From Phallusia fumigata (lineage: Eukaryota > Chordata > Ascidiacea > Phlebobranchia > Ascidiidae): DNA of 22,566 nucleotides. Within the stretch, counting starts at the first letter, position 1. Each line of letters begins with the position of its first letter. Both the position numbers and the translations under genes were made by a program. The DNA lies in the NCBI GenBank assembly GCA_008931825.1, contig QXVZ01014268.1, positions 1 through 22,566 of the forward strand, written 5' to 3'. Under the pieces are notes generated by a model. The model saw only the letters and a program-made list of their open reading frames with translations. It made no database searches and was not told the DNA's origin. Below, piece after piece: positions 10,728 through 21,729 of this stretch.

Positions 10728-10888
10728 CAGGGGCGTAGCCAAAGGAGGGATGGGGGTCGAAAGGGGCCATGGCCCCTCTCGAATTTCGAAATTTTACATT
10801 GAAATAGGCTTCTTCTGGAAAAAATGCCAAGTTGTACGTTAAGTTTGGTTACTTGGCCCCCTCAAAATTTGGGCTGGCTGCGCTCTTG
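10728..10888. mobile_element. Non-autonomous hAT-like element with target-site duplication
   Basis: The left end CAGGGGCGTAGCCA matches the reverse complement of the right end (CAAGAGCGCAGCCA) at 11 of 14 bases. The left flank CATGCAGT (10720-10727) and right flank AATGCAGT (10889-10896) match at 7 of 8. An 8-base target duplication with CAGGG-type ends is characteristic of hAT transposons. The 161-bp body is non-coding, so it would depend on a transposase elsewhere. Confidence 0.65.
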
Positions 10889-11790
10889 AATGCAGTACAC
10901 CTGGACCCGTATAGCACTAACCGTCAGTGTCATTAGCAAGAATCTCGTTTTTTCTCATCTTAATGCACTACCTGTAGTGTTTGCAGAACCAAGCGCACAA
11001 GTGGTCCAGCAGTTTTCAAAATCAACGGTAGTGGGTGAACGCTGAATTGGACAGATTGTTTCAAGCCTGCGAGGGGTGGACCTACGCAATTTTAGATGTG
11101 CATCAGGCGGACCGAGCGGACCCTGCAGTTTCAGCGGTTCCGCGGTATTTGACTGACAAATTGTCGCAAATGTGCGTTTTGCATTCGAAAAATAGGCTGC
11201 ATTGAAAACCATGTCGGTTGTTGCCTACCGATTTGCGGCCAAATACGTTAACTTTGGCCAATGTTTTCGGCCAATAAAAAATTTTTCAATTTTTGTAATT
11301 TTTTAGTCGAAATTAGGTTTAGCGTGTAAGTGGTAAGGGTTTCCTTTTTTTAGCCATTTTTCAGGCAATTTAACTGAGTTTTAAAACTGACTGGTAAGTG
11401 GCAACTCTTGCAGTCCATACAGTGCAACACAAATAGAGGTCGCGGGTCGTGTAAATGACCTGTCTGGGTTCGCGTGGTTTGGAAGGAGAGGATGACTGCA
11501 AAAACGTGCATATTTAGTTTTAATAAAAAGTCACCAAGTTTTCATTCCCAATTTAATTTCCTTACACTGTACTGTTTCGTGAAGTTAAAGATGTTTACTG
11601 TTTCAAGGTTAATTAATGCGATTGCAGTTGTTATTATACGGTATTTGTATCACCAAACTCAACTCAACATTACCTATACTGATGTGAAATATTTGCAGGC
11701 TGTAATAAACGGCAATGGTGCATCATCATTTATTAAGTAGCCTCAGAAACAGGACAGATCAATTTTGTTGAAATTAAAACTAAAAAGACT
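10889..11790. other. ADCK1 upstream region
   Basis: 10940-11210 is comparatively GC-rich and open in several frames. One reads LNALPVVFAEPSAQVVQQ and stops at 11044-11046; another reads WVNAELDRLFQACEGW and continues to about 11207. Because three frames on two strands are open together, base composition may explain it, although a degraded coding fragment is possible. 11220-11790 is AT-rich and should contain the ADCK1 promoter and 5' UTR; I see no clear TATA box. Confidence 0.4.
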
Positions 11791-14700
11791 ATGAGATGGT
11801 TTAAGTTACTTGCTTCTGGTTTCGGTGCATTAACTGCTGGATCGGCTTCTGTATTGATTTTGGATGAAAAAAATGTTATAGACCTAACTGATTATCCCAT
11901 TGGACGTGCTGCCAGAACAGGAACTACTGTTGCATCGATAATTGTGGACTACAAATATACCCTGTTTGGTATTGATAAAGAAACCACTGAATATGAAACA
12001 GCCAAATCCGAGGTAACTATACTGACATTTTAAGGTCCCATTAATACACAAAAATAAGCACATGACTTAGTTAACCAGATGGTAAGTGGTACATAACTAT
12101 GTAGTTGTCACACTTGACATTCTTTTAGCTGTACAAATAAAACACAATACTGGCATAATTTCATCCATAAAAAACTAATTTACATGAGCCATAAAACTAG
12201 CTTTTTTTCTTTTGATTTTCAGGCTCATGCAAGATCTGCCAAGAAAATGTTTGATCTCTGTTGGAAAAACAGAGGAACATACATCAAAGTAGGACAGCAT
12301 CTGGGGGCAATGGATTATTTATTGCCTCCCGAGTACACAAAGGCATTTAAGGTTCTACACAGTGATGCACCCCAAAGCTCTTTGGAAGAAATTGAGCAGG
12401 TACCATGGTCGTAATTGTTTATGTCTATACTCTCTATTCTTGGACAAATAATTAAGGTGCAATCAGACAGTTTTGCTATTATTTTCAGAAATTTCTGACC
12501 CAAAAATGGATCAGTGGTGGTATATACTCATTATTTTATACCTTTTGCAGTTGACCTTTAAGAATCATAAGTTTATAAGTTTGAACTAGTGTGTTGTGAA
12601 AAACTGTGTATGCCCTTGTCACAAAATTTTTTCTGATGTTTTGCAGGTAATAGTTTGCACTGAAGGCTCACTTAAAGCTTGTGCCAGCAATAGAATAAAA
12701 AAACAGTAATGCTTGTCATGAGTAAAGCAGTGCTGGTTCAATTTCGCCCACCGCAGTTTGTGGGGTGCATTTTTAAATTCCCTATTGGCAAATTCATTTT
12801 TAATTATCAGGTTATCAGAGAAGACCTCAAAGTGAACAGCCTCTCTGATATATTTGAAGATTTTAACCCCAAACCACTTGGTACTGCATCCTTGGCACAA
12901 GTTCACAAAGCTACCCTGAAGTCTGATCGATCATCTGTTGCTGTGAAAGTGCAACACCCTAATGTTCGTGATTTATCTGACAAAGATATGAATATGATGG
13001 ATAATGCACTAGAGTAAGTTTGCTTAAATATACAAGGAAGTTTGAATACTCCCACTCATATGTAAGCCAAGGAAATGCAATTTTAGTTAATGGTCTTATG
13101 TACTATGTGGGTATCTTACCAGCATTTTTTGGTAACTGTATCAATTTCCTCTCGACTTTTGGCAAATTATAAAAATTACCTAGATGTCAATTTTTTTAGA
13201 TGGGTACAATACTGCTTCCCGGAGTTTGATCTAATGTGGTTAGCTGTTGAAACACGAAACAATCTTCCACTTGAACTTGACTTTGAAGTTGAAGCCAGAA
13301 ATTGCAAGCAGGCAAAAGAAAACTTGAAGTGCTTTGATTGGGTCAAGGTACAAAATTTTGCTACACCCTTGCTATCGCATGTAATTTTATTTACAAATTA
13401 GGTGAGTGTTAGTATATCCACAACCATTAGTGAGAATATTTGTTTAATTGCTTAAACCTGTTTTGTTCTTGGCCATCATAAGTGCACAAATTGTAAACAC
13501 AAGTCAAATCATGTATTGGTAATATGCTTGTTTAGGTGCCAAAAATTTATGATCAACTTTCAACCTCTCGTGTTTTGGTGATGGAATTCATGGAAGGGGG
13601 CCAAGTAAATGATATGGCTTATTTTAGGGAGAGAAGAATTGATTTTAACAATGTTTCAAGGTAAAAGTTTTCCAATCGGATTCATAGTTTGCATACTTTA
13701 ATTATTTGAATCAAAAAACTTTTGTCGTCAGTATGCTTGGAAAGTTGTACAGTGAAATGATATTTGTGCAAGGCTTCGTACACTGTGATCCACATCCTGG
13801 CAATATTTTAATCCGACGACGGAAATCAAATTCTAGTTGGTTTTCATTTAAATCTTCTGATTTGGAATTGGTTTTGCTAGACCATGGCTTATATCGGCGC
13901 TTATCTGAAGATTTTAGGTATGGGATTTTATTGCTTACTTAGTTTCTGAATTTAAATAATAGTGCAAAAATGTCCATCATGGACCTCTTGTGTAAGATTA
14001 TTAACAACAGTTTCGTTTTTGTTATTAACACTTGCACCAAAACACTACATTTGTTTCATCTGAATGATTTTTGCACTCAAACCGAGAATTTGATCAATAA
14101 ACGAAACAAAAATGTTCAGAAAAAAATACTTTTTTAGAACTTGTGTGTTTTGATTTTTCATTTTAGTCATTTTTCATCAGGTATTACTATGCAAACCTAT
14201 GGCAAGCCATAATCAACAAGGATTTAAAGGGCATTGAAAGGTACTCAAAGGAGCTTGGTAGTGGAGAAATGTATCCATTGCTTGCAACCATTGTTACCGG
14301 GAGAGCGTGGAAAGTGGTTGGAGATCAGGGGATTAAAAAGTAAAGTGATCTAAAAAACTTTCATTTTATTTTTGGTGGTCAGATACCACAAGGAGTATTT
14401 GCGCCACTGTTTACCTGTTGTTGGTAAGTGGCAGAACTTGGCTTGGTGGTATCAAACTTTTTGTGCTGGAGAGCACAGGGGTTGCCACAATTATTATGTT
14501 TGTCAATCAGCTGTGCTAACCACCTGCTATTGTGCTGTTTGTTTTCTTCATTTTCATCTTTGGTGGGCTGCTCGCCCCTAAATGTGCAATGCTCACATTG
14601 AGCTCACCATTGAGATGCCTGCCTCATTGCAGTTTGATCATTGGATCATTTCTCATTTGATTTTTGAATTTGGAACATTGGGTTCCCATGGGTTGTGAAG

Positions 14701-16330
14701 CAGTGCGAATTAAACTTTTTGCTCAGAACACAACGGCTTGACTGGAGCTCAAAAACTTATGCACAAGGCAGTCGCGCTAACTGTCTTGTTGGCTTCATAC
14801 AGGTTGATCCCAGATTCTGAACCTTCAAGTTTTTTGCATTTTTAGTGTTGCTTTAACTAAAGAAGAAGATGATGAAATTCGCGACAACGCTGGCGTCTTT
14901 CTTCCTCATATATCACAAGTATTAAACCGCGTACCAAGTGAGATGCTTCTAGTTTTGAAGGCCAACGACCATCTACGAGGCTTGGAGGTAAACTGCTCTT
15001 GATTAGTTGCTTTTCCAGTCATCAGTGAAAAAACATACATGCAATAACCAGTCGGTAATTTTTTTGAAACGTCGGTTTTCGGTTATGGATTTTAAATCAG
15101 TTAGGGTATCGTTCTTTTTTTTACGTAACCGGCAGAGTGATTTGGCGCAATCAGAAAAACTTTCAAAATTCCTTGTCATCAGGGAAATGACCCACATAGT
15201 AAATGAAACAACAAAACATATTTATAATAATCCAATAATTTAAGCTGTATGAACAAAATTAAATAATAGTATGCCTGGCAGCAACAGTTTTTTTATATTT
15301 AACCACATCACAAATGCTGCTTTTGCAGTTGCTTGTCAGGCTTTAGCCATTCGTTCCCAGTTTTTGGTAAACCATATGTAAAAAGACAAGCATACACTAC
15401 TGTACTTAAACAATTTGTTTTTACAAAAATATACTGGCCCAAATAGTTGTTAAAACCGACATGCTTTATTCATTGTTCATTAAGAACTACTTGGGCCAGT
15501 ATATTTTTGATAAGAATTATAAACAGATCCGTGTTTAGTGTTTTAAACAATTTGTTGTTACAATTTCCATCACAGCATATGTACGGTGTTCGAGGTCACC
15601 TCTCGGGTTTCCTGGATATGTCAAGGTGTTGTCTGCGGGCGTTACGGGAACTTGAGATTAAGCGAACTGAAAAACTAGAAAGCGGTATATCCAAGCACTG
15701 GTCGATACTTCAACACACTTTATCGCTGTATTTTGGACTTTTCAAACTTCTGGCTTACGAATGGTACCTTTGGGTGAGTTGTGTTTTGGTTAAATGAACA
15801 CAGAACTTCTGTAACTTTATTAGACCTGTTATATATAATAAAGCAAGCGTTGTTTATTCATGTAGTGTAGTTGCTTTTTGCGAGGTAAGAAAAGTAATTG
15901 TACTCGACTGCAATGTAGAGCGTTACTTTTGCGATTTTGTGGTACGTCATAATCATATAATTACAACACAAAATGTCAATCATATTGCTGTGTCTTTGGG
16001 TAAACGGTGCCAGATATAGAAATAAAAGAGCCGTAGGTTGCCAAACGCTGGCCTTGCTCAGTTAGAACCAATGCAATATTTTACTTGAAGCAATATTTTA
16101 CTCTATTATGCCAATACGAAGGCTGTATGTTTTCTATTTTTGACTGATAAGTCCTTGCAACCCGCTTTCATTGTTTAGTGTTCACTTACCACTTAACAGA
16201 ACCCTTTATCTCACAGTTGCAAGAAGTGAGAAGAACTAGAGGAAAATTGTCTCAGCGGCGTCACCAAGCGACCGAAAGCGCGGATTCAAAGATGACTGGG
16301 AATGTTTTTGTATTGAAGGTTCCAAGCTAA
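11791..16330 (+). CDS. ADCK1: ADCK1, UbiB-family atypical kinase of mitochondria (ten exons, complete)
   Basis: Exons: 11791-12012, 12223-12399, 12811-13013, 13200-13347, 13536-13660, 13732-13917, 14181-14339, 14846-14987, 15576-15773 and 16217-16330. All are GT...AG and phases fit, giving 557 residues (human about 530). UbiB kinases act at the mitochondrial inner membrane; ADCK1 has been linked to mitochondrial structure and lipid or coenzyme Q handling. Visible motifs: a hydrophobic N-terminal segment; the family KxGQ motif (K96-V-G-Q99) followed by HLGAMDYLLPPEY; the Ala-rich loop GTASLAQVH (157-165); K179 in VAVKVQHP; FPEFDLMW and NLPLELDF; MEFMEGGQVND; the catalytic loop HCDPHPGN (309-316); and LLDHGLY with metal-binding D342. 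Every UbiB signature residue I can check is present, so the gene looks intact. The start is the first in-frame ATG after a TAA. The C-terminal 37 residues, basic and ending LKVPS, are not conserved with vertebrates as far as I recall. Confidence 0.95.
14360..14840. repeat. Possible interspersed repeat in ADCK1 intron 7
   Basis: Within intron 7 (14340-14845) the composition changes to a more GC-rich, non-coding text. It has internal repeats such as GGTGGT...TACCAC, and near its end GGTTGATCCCAGATTC, which resembles a degenerate pol III B box. It could be an old tRNA-derived SINE or another repeat. There are no clear ends or target duplication, so this is weakly supported. Confidence 0.3.
15425..15508 (+). 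repeat. Near-perfect 29-bp inverted repeat (hairpin) in ADCK1 intron 8
   Basis: 15425-15453 pairs with 15480-15508 at 27 of 29 positions, around a 26-base loop. The centre of each arm is TACTGGCCCAA or TTGGGCCAGTA. It would fold in the ADCK1 primary transcript into a stem of pre-microRNA size. The flanks also hold a near-direct repeat (AAACAATTTGTTTTTACA-like at about 15408 and 15544). It could be a microRNA precursor, a recent foldback or MITE insertion, or simply a palindrome. Confidence 0.75.
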
Positions 16331-16445
16331 GGCAATATATAAAGCCATTGCTCTTTAGATAATTTATCTTGTTTTTACGGATTATCTGCCAAATATATAT
16401 TTATTATGAGGCTTTGTTTAACCAAAGTCAGAACTACGCACTACT

Positions 16446-16451
16446 AATAAA
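16446..16451 (+). terminator. ADCK1 poly(A) signal
   Basis: Canonical AATAAA lies 116 bases after the ADCK1 stop codon, on the coding strand. Confidence 0.6.
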
Positions 16452-17446
16452 CAAACGTAGGTAATACGATGGATCTGACGCGAGCCATCTGTACCGATAT
16501 CGATTCGTACAAGCTTGTGGATTGTTACTTATATTTTGTGCTTTTAATAACGTCCTACCTTGGACGTATAAATTCTAGAATCTTACTTCTCGATATATAA
16601 GGGAAGCGACGAACCCCTGCTCTCCGTGTTTTGAATGCATTTTTCATTTTTATTTAACGAATCCTGTGTCCGTCCCTGTGTCTTTCTACAGCAAGTTTAT
16701 TTACCTGCACGATGTCAGCCATTGTCCAATATAGGTAATGCTTGTATATTATGTCCCACCGGCAGTTACACGTACATTTACTTCGGCGTCCTATCCAAGT
16801 CGTCTTCCACACGTTGTACTCTACACTAAATGCCAAAAGACACCACTTACCGATATACTAGTTACCTAATGGTTGCGTCTTAAGCCATGCGTGATTGCCT
16901 AAAAACAAGAGAAACCGCAACAACTGATATGGTGTATTCGTTTGCGTACACAAGGACATTGGAAAACCTTTGGAGTAAGTTATGATAAAACAGCAAGTAT
17001 GGACATGGTTTGAAAATACATGCTGAACTAAAAACAAATCTGGGAACAAAGGTACAAAACGCAGTGACTGCTCATTGCCGCAAGTTAGAAAACACGAGGA
17101 TATTTGGGTTCTCGCTGAACAAAGTGAGTGGCAACGGGTTCAGTTTTCTCTGCGTCACACAGTCCTTTTTTGTTAAACTGAAATTCAGGAAAACTTTTTT
17201 ATTGAAAAAAACATAAGTACCAAGAAAGAGAAGAAGCAGTTTGTTTTCCTTAGCCGGTATCTGGCGTCTATGAGCCCCATGCCTAATGGTAAACAAATAT
17301 TGTTGTCGCTGTGACTCAAGGTAGCCCGGAGACGACAGCTGTCCACTAAAGAAATAAACTTTTGCCTTTTTATAGTCGTAAGACCGAGCAGTGGATGTGA
17401 CTCAAGGCCGACAAGAACCGCGAATGTACCGTAGAAATCTACTGAG

Positions 17447-17779
17447 CGGTTCTATCTACCAATACGTTCCAAAATATTTCCTTGTTAGTTTTGCGCAAAT
17501 AACAGGGTCATTGTGTTAAGGTTTGCCTGTATTTAGTTACATTTTTCACAGCTCTCAGTTTAAACGGCCACGTGATATTTTAAAACAGTCGCCATAATTT
17601 TCATTTGGTTCANCGGTTCTATCTACCAATACGTTCCAAAATATTTCCTTGTTAGTTTTGCGCAAATAACAGGGTCATTGTGTTAAGGTTTGCCTGTATT
17701 TAGTTACATTTTTCACAGCTCTCAGTTTAAACGGCCACGTGATATTTTAAAACAGTCGCCATAATTTTCATTTGGTTCA
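17447..17779. repeat. Assembly join: two identical 166-bp copies around a single N
   Basis: 17447-17612 and 17614-17779 are identical and separated by N at 17613. Same architecture as the other three joins. Read as unmerged overlapping contig ends. Confidence 0.93.
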
Positions 17780-19081
17780 ATCGTTGGTGTTGGTCTACTC
17801 ATTAGTGTTTTCCCTCGTACGTCTTCCCCTGCAGTTTGCTGTAAACAATCACTCTCTTTGTCAGGAAGTGTTTAGATACGGGGTTAATGCATGTTTGAAT
17901 TCGATATGTTGGGTAGTTACGATAACTAGTAAAACTATAGACAAGATTCAAACGTAGACCTTTTTCGAAACCTACGACTTTTGATGGAGCCCCAAAACAG
18001 TTCTAGGGCGGGATCGATTTGGTTCAATAAAAAATTATTCACATGGGCGTCCATGTGTTCCGAAACGCACAGCATGCCATGGCCTGAATTCCCACAGTCC
18101 TGCTTTCCGAAACAGAATTATATTCGCTTGAACGGGCCACCAACACTCCCTCCGCCAGTATAGGTCATGGGAAATCGTCCATATACCAGCAACAGCGTTC
18201 TATTAGTTCACAATAAGGAGATCGAAACCCGCTACATCAAGCATTGGTTATAAAAGTGTCATAAGGCTGATCGATTTATCGTTCTCTCGTTTAGGTCAAA
18301 TCCTGAACGTTCTTTACATTATTTCTTATTACACATGAGTCTTGTCTCAGTCTAATTCTAATTTACTTCAGTTTGGAACTTCCAAATAATCAAATGTTAG
18401 CAAATCGCAATAAAACATGATATAGGATAGCTACTTTACGTTATGTAACAGTCTTTCCCCTTTAAAAAGAAAATAATTTATTGTAGTTACGGCATTTAAT
18501 TAGTAGTGTCAAAAGGCTTAGTCTTGTAGAGATCGCAATATCTGATAAACTTTTCTTGACATACATTCGTAGTACGCCTCTTTTCAAAATATACTGAGCG
18601 GTTTTATACACAGCCTACCCATCTATCAAAACAGCTACCTGGATTTGCGTCGCCAAAAGGATCAAATCCCCGCCTCGATGGCAAAAAAAGAAGTTGTGAA
18701 CTGGTGAATTCCATGTTGTGGTCCCAAAAGACGCACAGTTTGGTTTTTGAAACCGCGTGGTCGGTACGTTTCAGAGGCCTAGTTGTGTCTTTGCTGCATA
18801 GTTGTTTTAACTGTAAACTATGCACAGCTTATCGCTAGATGTGTTTTGAGACAAGGCTTAAAAAGTAAACGTTTGCGAAAGGTTATACTATAGGAATAAA
18901 CAAAAGCATGATTTAAAACCTGTTTAATATTTCAAGTTTGTGGAAATGGGATATTTTATCGATTACATGAGATATGTTTCGCTGTTTCATCTCAAAAAAA
19001 GTTAGAATTTTTACCACGACAAAACTTGCAAATAAACGCATGCTGTAAAGGCGTGTAAAAAGATATTAAATTAATCCTTAT

Positions 19082-19330
19082 CAGGAGTTCTTAACCCGGG
19101 GTGCCTCTCAAGGGTATGGGATGAATTTCTAGGAGTACGAGGATGCTAAATGACTGGATCAATTATATAGATACTGCATTATATCTGTAACATCTAAACA
19201 AAAATAATTTGTTATTTAAACATGAGATAGAAAATTATTACTTTTCGGAAATTACGTGGGGTGTACGACAACTGGTTGGCGATTTTCAAGGGGTACGGTC
19301 GGGGTTGAAAAACGCTCCAGGGCCTGGGAC
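19082..19330. mobile_element. Possible hAT-like relic
   Basis: The text from CAGGAGTTCTTAACC through to GGGGTTGAAAAACGCTCCAG resembles the CAG...TTCTCAACC and GGTTGA...CTG style of hAT termini, with G-rich subterminal sequence. The ends pair poorly and I find no 8-base target duplication, so it is a weak call. Confidence 0.3.
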
Positions 19331-19504
19331 TACAAAATTTTACGTTGGATCTATATTCCCGTTGCGCAACACATCAAGCTGAAATACGGATTGCATGCGA
19401 CTGTATGACGTTTGTTCAACTTGTGTATGTTTGGATGGCCTAAAAAGTTTTCTTTGATAGTTTTCTGTTGTAGATATAGGCAATAGAGCGTCTAAACAGC
19501 CGAC

Positions 19505-21380
19505 ATGAAAGTTTGTTCATTGAGTGTCTTTGCAATTCTCGCCATACTTCTTGTGGGCATTAACTGCAGTGAAGGTAAAAACAAGGACGTGTATTACTAA
19601 CGTTTTGATTTTTGTATTTTTTTTAAATACATGTGTTCAAGGCATTTAAACACCAATTTTGTAAAGTAACTTACAACAAAATAAAAAAATTTACGAAATG
19701 CATGATTTGCAGTAGAATGCAGTAGAAGACGTCTTTATAAATCCATCATATCTCCGCAAAAACATTATGTACCGTGCTAACCTGGTGTTTGGTAGACCTT
19801 CAGGGCCTATAACTAAAAACACAATATTGTTCTAGGCCGACCCTCCTACCGAGATTTCTTCTACAAATGTGTTAGTTCCTACTGTAGTCGCAGTTGGCTA
19901 GCAAGAGGTTTGAGCTGTCAATATGCCAGACGTAAGTTTCAACGAACCCAACAATTTATATTTATATCCGTGGGACTTTACGTGATATAAAAAGCTACAG
20001 CCTGCTGTTCCAATGACAACAAAATTCATTTATTTATAACACGCCTTCCCAACTTTTAAGAAAGTTCTTACGCGCCACAAACGTTTTTTTCAAAATCGAA
20101 TACCATTCAAGATTATTTAAAAATTGTTGTTGTGACAAACCCTGGCATTTTGATAAACCGCGATAACAACTGACATGCATGTATATTAAATTTTATAGTA
20201 ATAAGTGTTGTTTGTTTTCGAAGTGTTTGGTATACAAATGTAAAAAAATTCTGCTCGTAGATAACCTAGAACAACTTTGCGGGTCGGACAGTTATAATTT
20301 GAAACTAAAAAAAGTTTCAAGAAGACAAATCCGCGCAAACAAATTGGACGACACATTTTTTGGTAAAATTAAACAATTCGTACGAATATCATCATTAGAA
20401 ATTACTCGAAAAAACGGCGNAACTAAAAAAAGTTTCAAGAAGACAAATCCGCGCAAACAAATTGGACGACACATTTTTTGGTAAAATTAAACAATTCGTA
20501 CGAATATCATCATTAGAAATTACTCGAAAAAACGGCGTACTGTTGCTTGTCGCTATAAAAAGAAAAATGGAGTAACTACAATAATTTTGACCGATTTTTT
20601 ACGCAATAACTGACAAACGTATGCGTTTACACAAAAACGCCTAATTTAGTGGAACCTTTTTTGTTTTTGCTGAACAGATTTATAAACTGCGGCACCCATA
20701 GCGGCTTACGTGGCAATGACAAAAAAAACAATATTAAATAAATTGTCTTTTTGCAGTTTATTTAGGGGGTATAAACATTAATCAAGTCAGCCTATTTTGC
20801 GAGCATTGGAAAAAGTTAAATGTTACCAAGTATGACGGTGAATAATAATAAAAAATAAAATTGTCGCGCCACCCTTGAGCCATGCAAATGGCACCCCCGA
20901 GTGCCGCGGTACCCCAGTGGGGAACACTGGCCTGATTGTTTGTCGTTGACGATGTTTAGAGATTGTTTCTTCGCCATTGAGAAACATTAGGAGGTTTTTG
21001 ACGCTAATCTTCTTAGCTTAGCCTATATACGAGAAACTACTGCGCTGCAGGCGAATGTGTTATCGTTTGACCAAAACCATTATGAATCTAAGGCATGTAA
21101 TCACGTACTTAATCGAGCCTTTTAAAACATTCCATACCATATTTAGATATAAAAGTAGCTATATGTTATGCAGTTTAATCAAGCCAATAAATAATTCATG
21201 TTCTCAAATAGTGTGTCATTTTAATTTTTCGCTTTGCACATTAATGCCGTTTCGTAGCAAAACTTCTTTTGTATCATTAACCACAAATTTAATGAAAAGT
21301 GTCTTTGTTAAATTCTTTGCTGGTGCGTAGAAAGTCCAACAACAAACTCTTCTACAGGCGTCGCATCGAAAATCGTTTAA
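19505..21380 (+). CDS. Small secreted cysteine-containing peptide, family member 2 (unrecognised family)
   Basis: Proposed exons: 19505-19574, 19836-19931 and 21358-21380, giving 62 residues. Exon 1 starts MKVCSLSVFAILAILLVGIN, a classical signal peptide, then C-S-E and a split Gly codon (donor G|GTAAAA, phase 1). Exon 2 (acceptor TTGTTCTAG) encodes RPSYRDFFYK, CVSSYCSRSWLARGLSC and QYAR, and ends C|GTAAGT, phase 1. Exon 3 (acceptor AACTCTTCTACAG) adds R-V-A-S-K-I-V and a stop, and AATAAA follows ten bases later. Cysteines are at 21, 35, 40 and 51; the mature part carries about eight Arg/Lys against one Asp, so it is cationic. Exons 1 and 2 match the minus-strand gene at 8714-9216. Alternative last exon: an acceptor near 20677-20679 would give H-L-stop. 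A small exported, disulfide-containing, basic peptide suggests host defence or signalling; that is inference. Confidence 0.65.
20303..20537. repeat. Assembly join: two identical 117-bp copies around a single N
   Basis: 20303-20419 and 20421-20537 are identical, separated by N at 20420. It lies in intron 2 of peptide gene 2, so it does not affect the proposed exons but makes the intron look about 118 bases longer than it is. Confidence 0.93.
20840..20931. mobile_element. hAT-like terminus in intron 2 of peptide gene 2
   Basis: Read on the minus strand from 20931, the sequence begins CAGTGTTCCCCACTGGGGTA and runs on into GCGGCACTCGGGGGTGCC. This resembles the CAGTG-type ends of hAT transposons. 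No matching opposite end was found, so only one terminus of a relic is visible. Confidence 0.35.
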
Positions 21381-21389
21381 AAAACACTA

Positions 21390-21395
21390 AATAAA
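21390..21395 (+). terminator. Poly(A) signal of peptide gene 2
   Basis: AATAAA lies ten bases after the proposed TAA stop. It supports the choice of the exon at 21358 as the terminal exon. Confidence 0.5.
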
Positions 21396-21500
21396 TTCAG
21401 CATTGTTCGAAATCAACAAATATCCACGTGCGGGATGTTTGTGTGAAATCCACATCAATTAATCATATTTGAAATGTTTTTGTTGTGTCCCAAAATTAAC

Positions 21501-21729
21501 TTAATTCGTATTACTAGGATGGTCGGTCTACGTGCCAAAAATGACAGTACGGTACGGTACGGTTGGTTTTGAGTTGTTTAAACAAAGTACCTCGATGCGA
21601 AGGGCGTTCCGTACNTTAATTCGTATTACTAGGATGGTCGGTCTACGTGCCAAAAATGACAGTACGGTACGGTACGGTTGGTTTTGAGTTGTTTAAACAA
21701 AGTACCTCGATGCGAAGGGCGTTCCGTAC
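21501..21729. repeat. Assembly join: two identical 114-bp copies around a single N
   Basis: 21501-21614 and 21616-21729 are identical, separated by N at 21615. The join falls inside the MITE-like copy B, which therefore appears one and a half times. Confidence 0.93.

Larger units (their letters stand above)
16331..19504. other. Gene-poor region downstream of ADCK1
   Basis: An AATAAA at 16446-16451 is a good ADCK1 poly(A) signal. A TATATAAG motif near 16594 is followed by ATG 16635 and a short acceptor-bounded stretch, but no coherent gene could be built. The plus frame 17981-18163 (starts MEPQNSSRAGS, Pro-rich end) and the minus frame 18825-18604 are isolated. One assembly join lies at 17447-17779. 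I can support no gene here; real small multi-exon genes could be missed. Confidence 0.5.

Noticed and set aside
10955-11212. 85-codon minus-strand frame
   Set aside because: Two plus-strand frames are also open over the same GC-richer stretch; none has a recognisable domain or splice context.
12709-12810. ATG-initiated extension of ADCK1 exon 3 to the left
   Set aside because: A clear acceptor (TTAATTATCAG) ends at 12810 and the upstream residues do not match the family.
14800-14830. tRNA gene suggested by GGTTGATCCCAGATTC
   Set aside because: No A box or cloverleaf can be built around it; at best a degraded SINE fragment.
17835-17957. Exon-like frame after a strong acceptor, containing C-L-N-S-I-C, a possible third peptide paralog
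   Set aside because: It shares C-x4-C but lacks the W-L-x2-G-L-S-C part. It opens in phase 0, not phase 1, and has no signal-peptide exon upstream.
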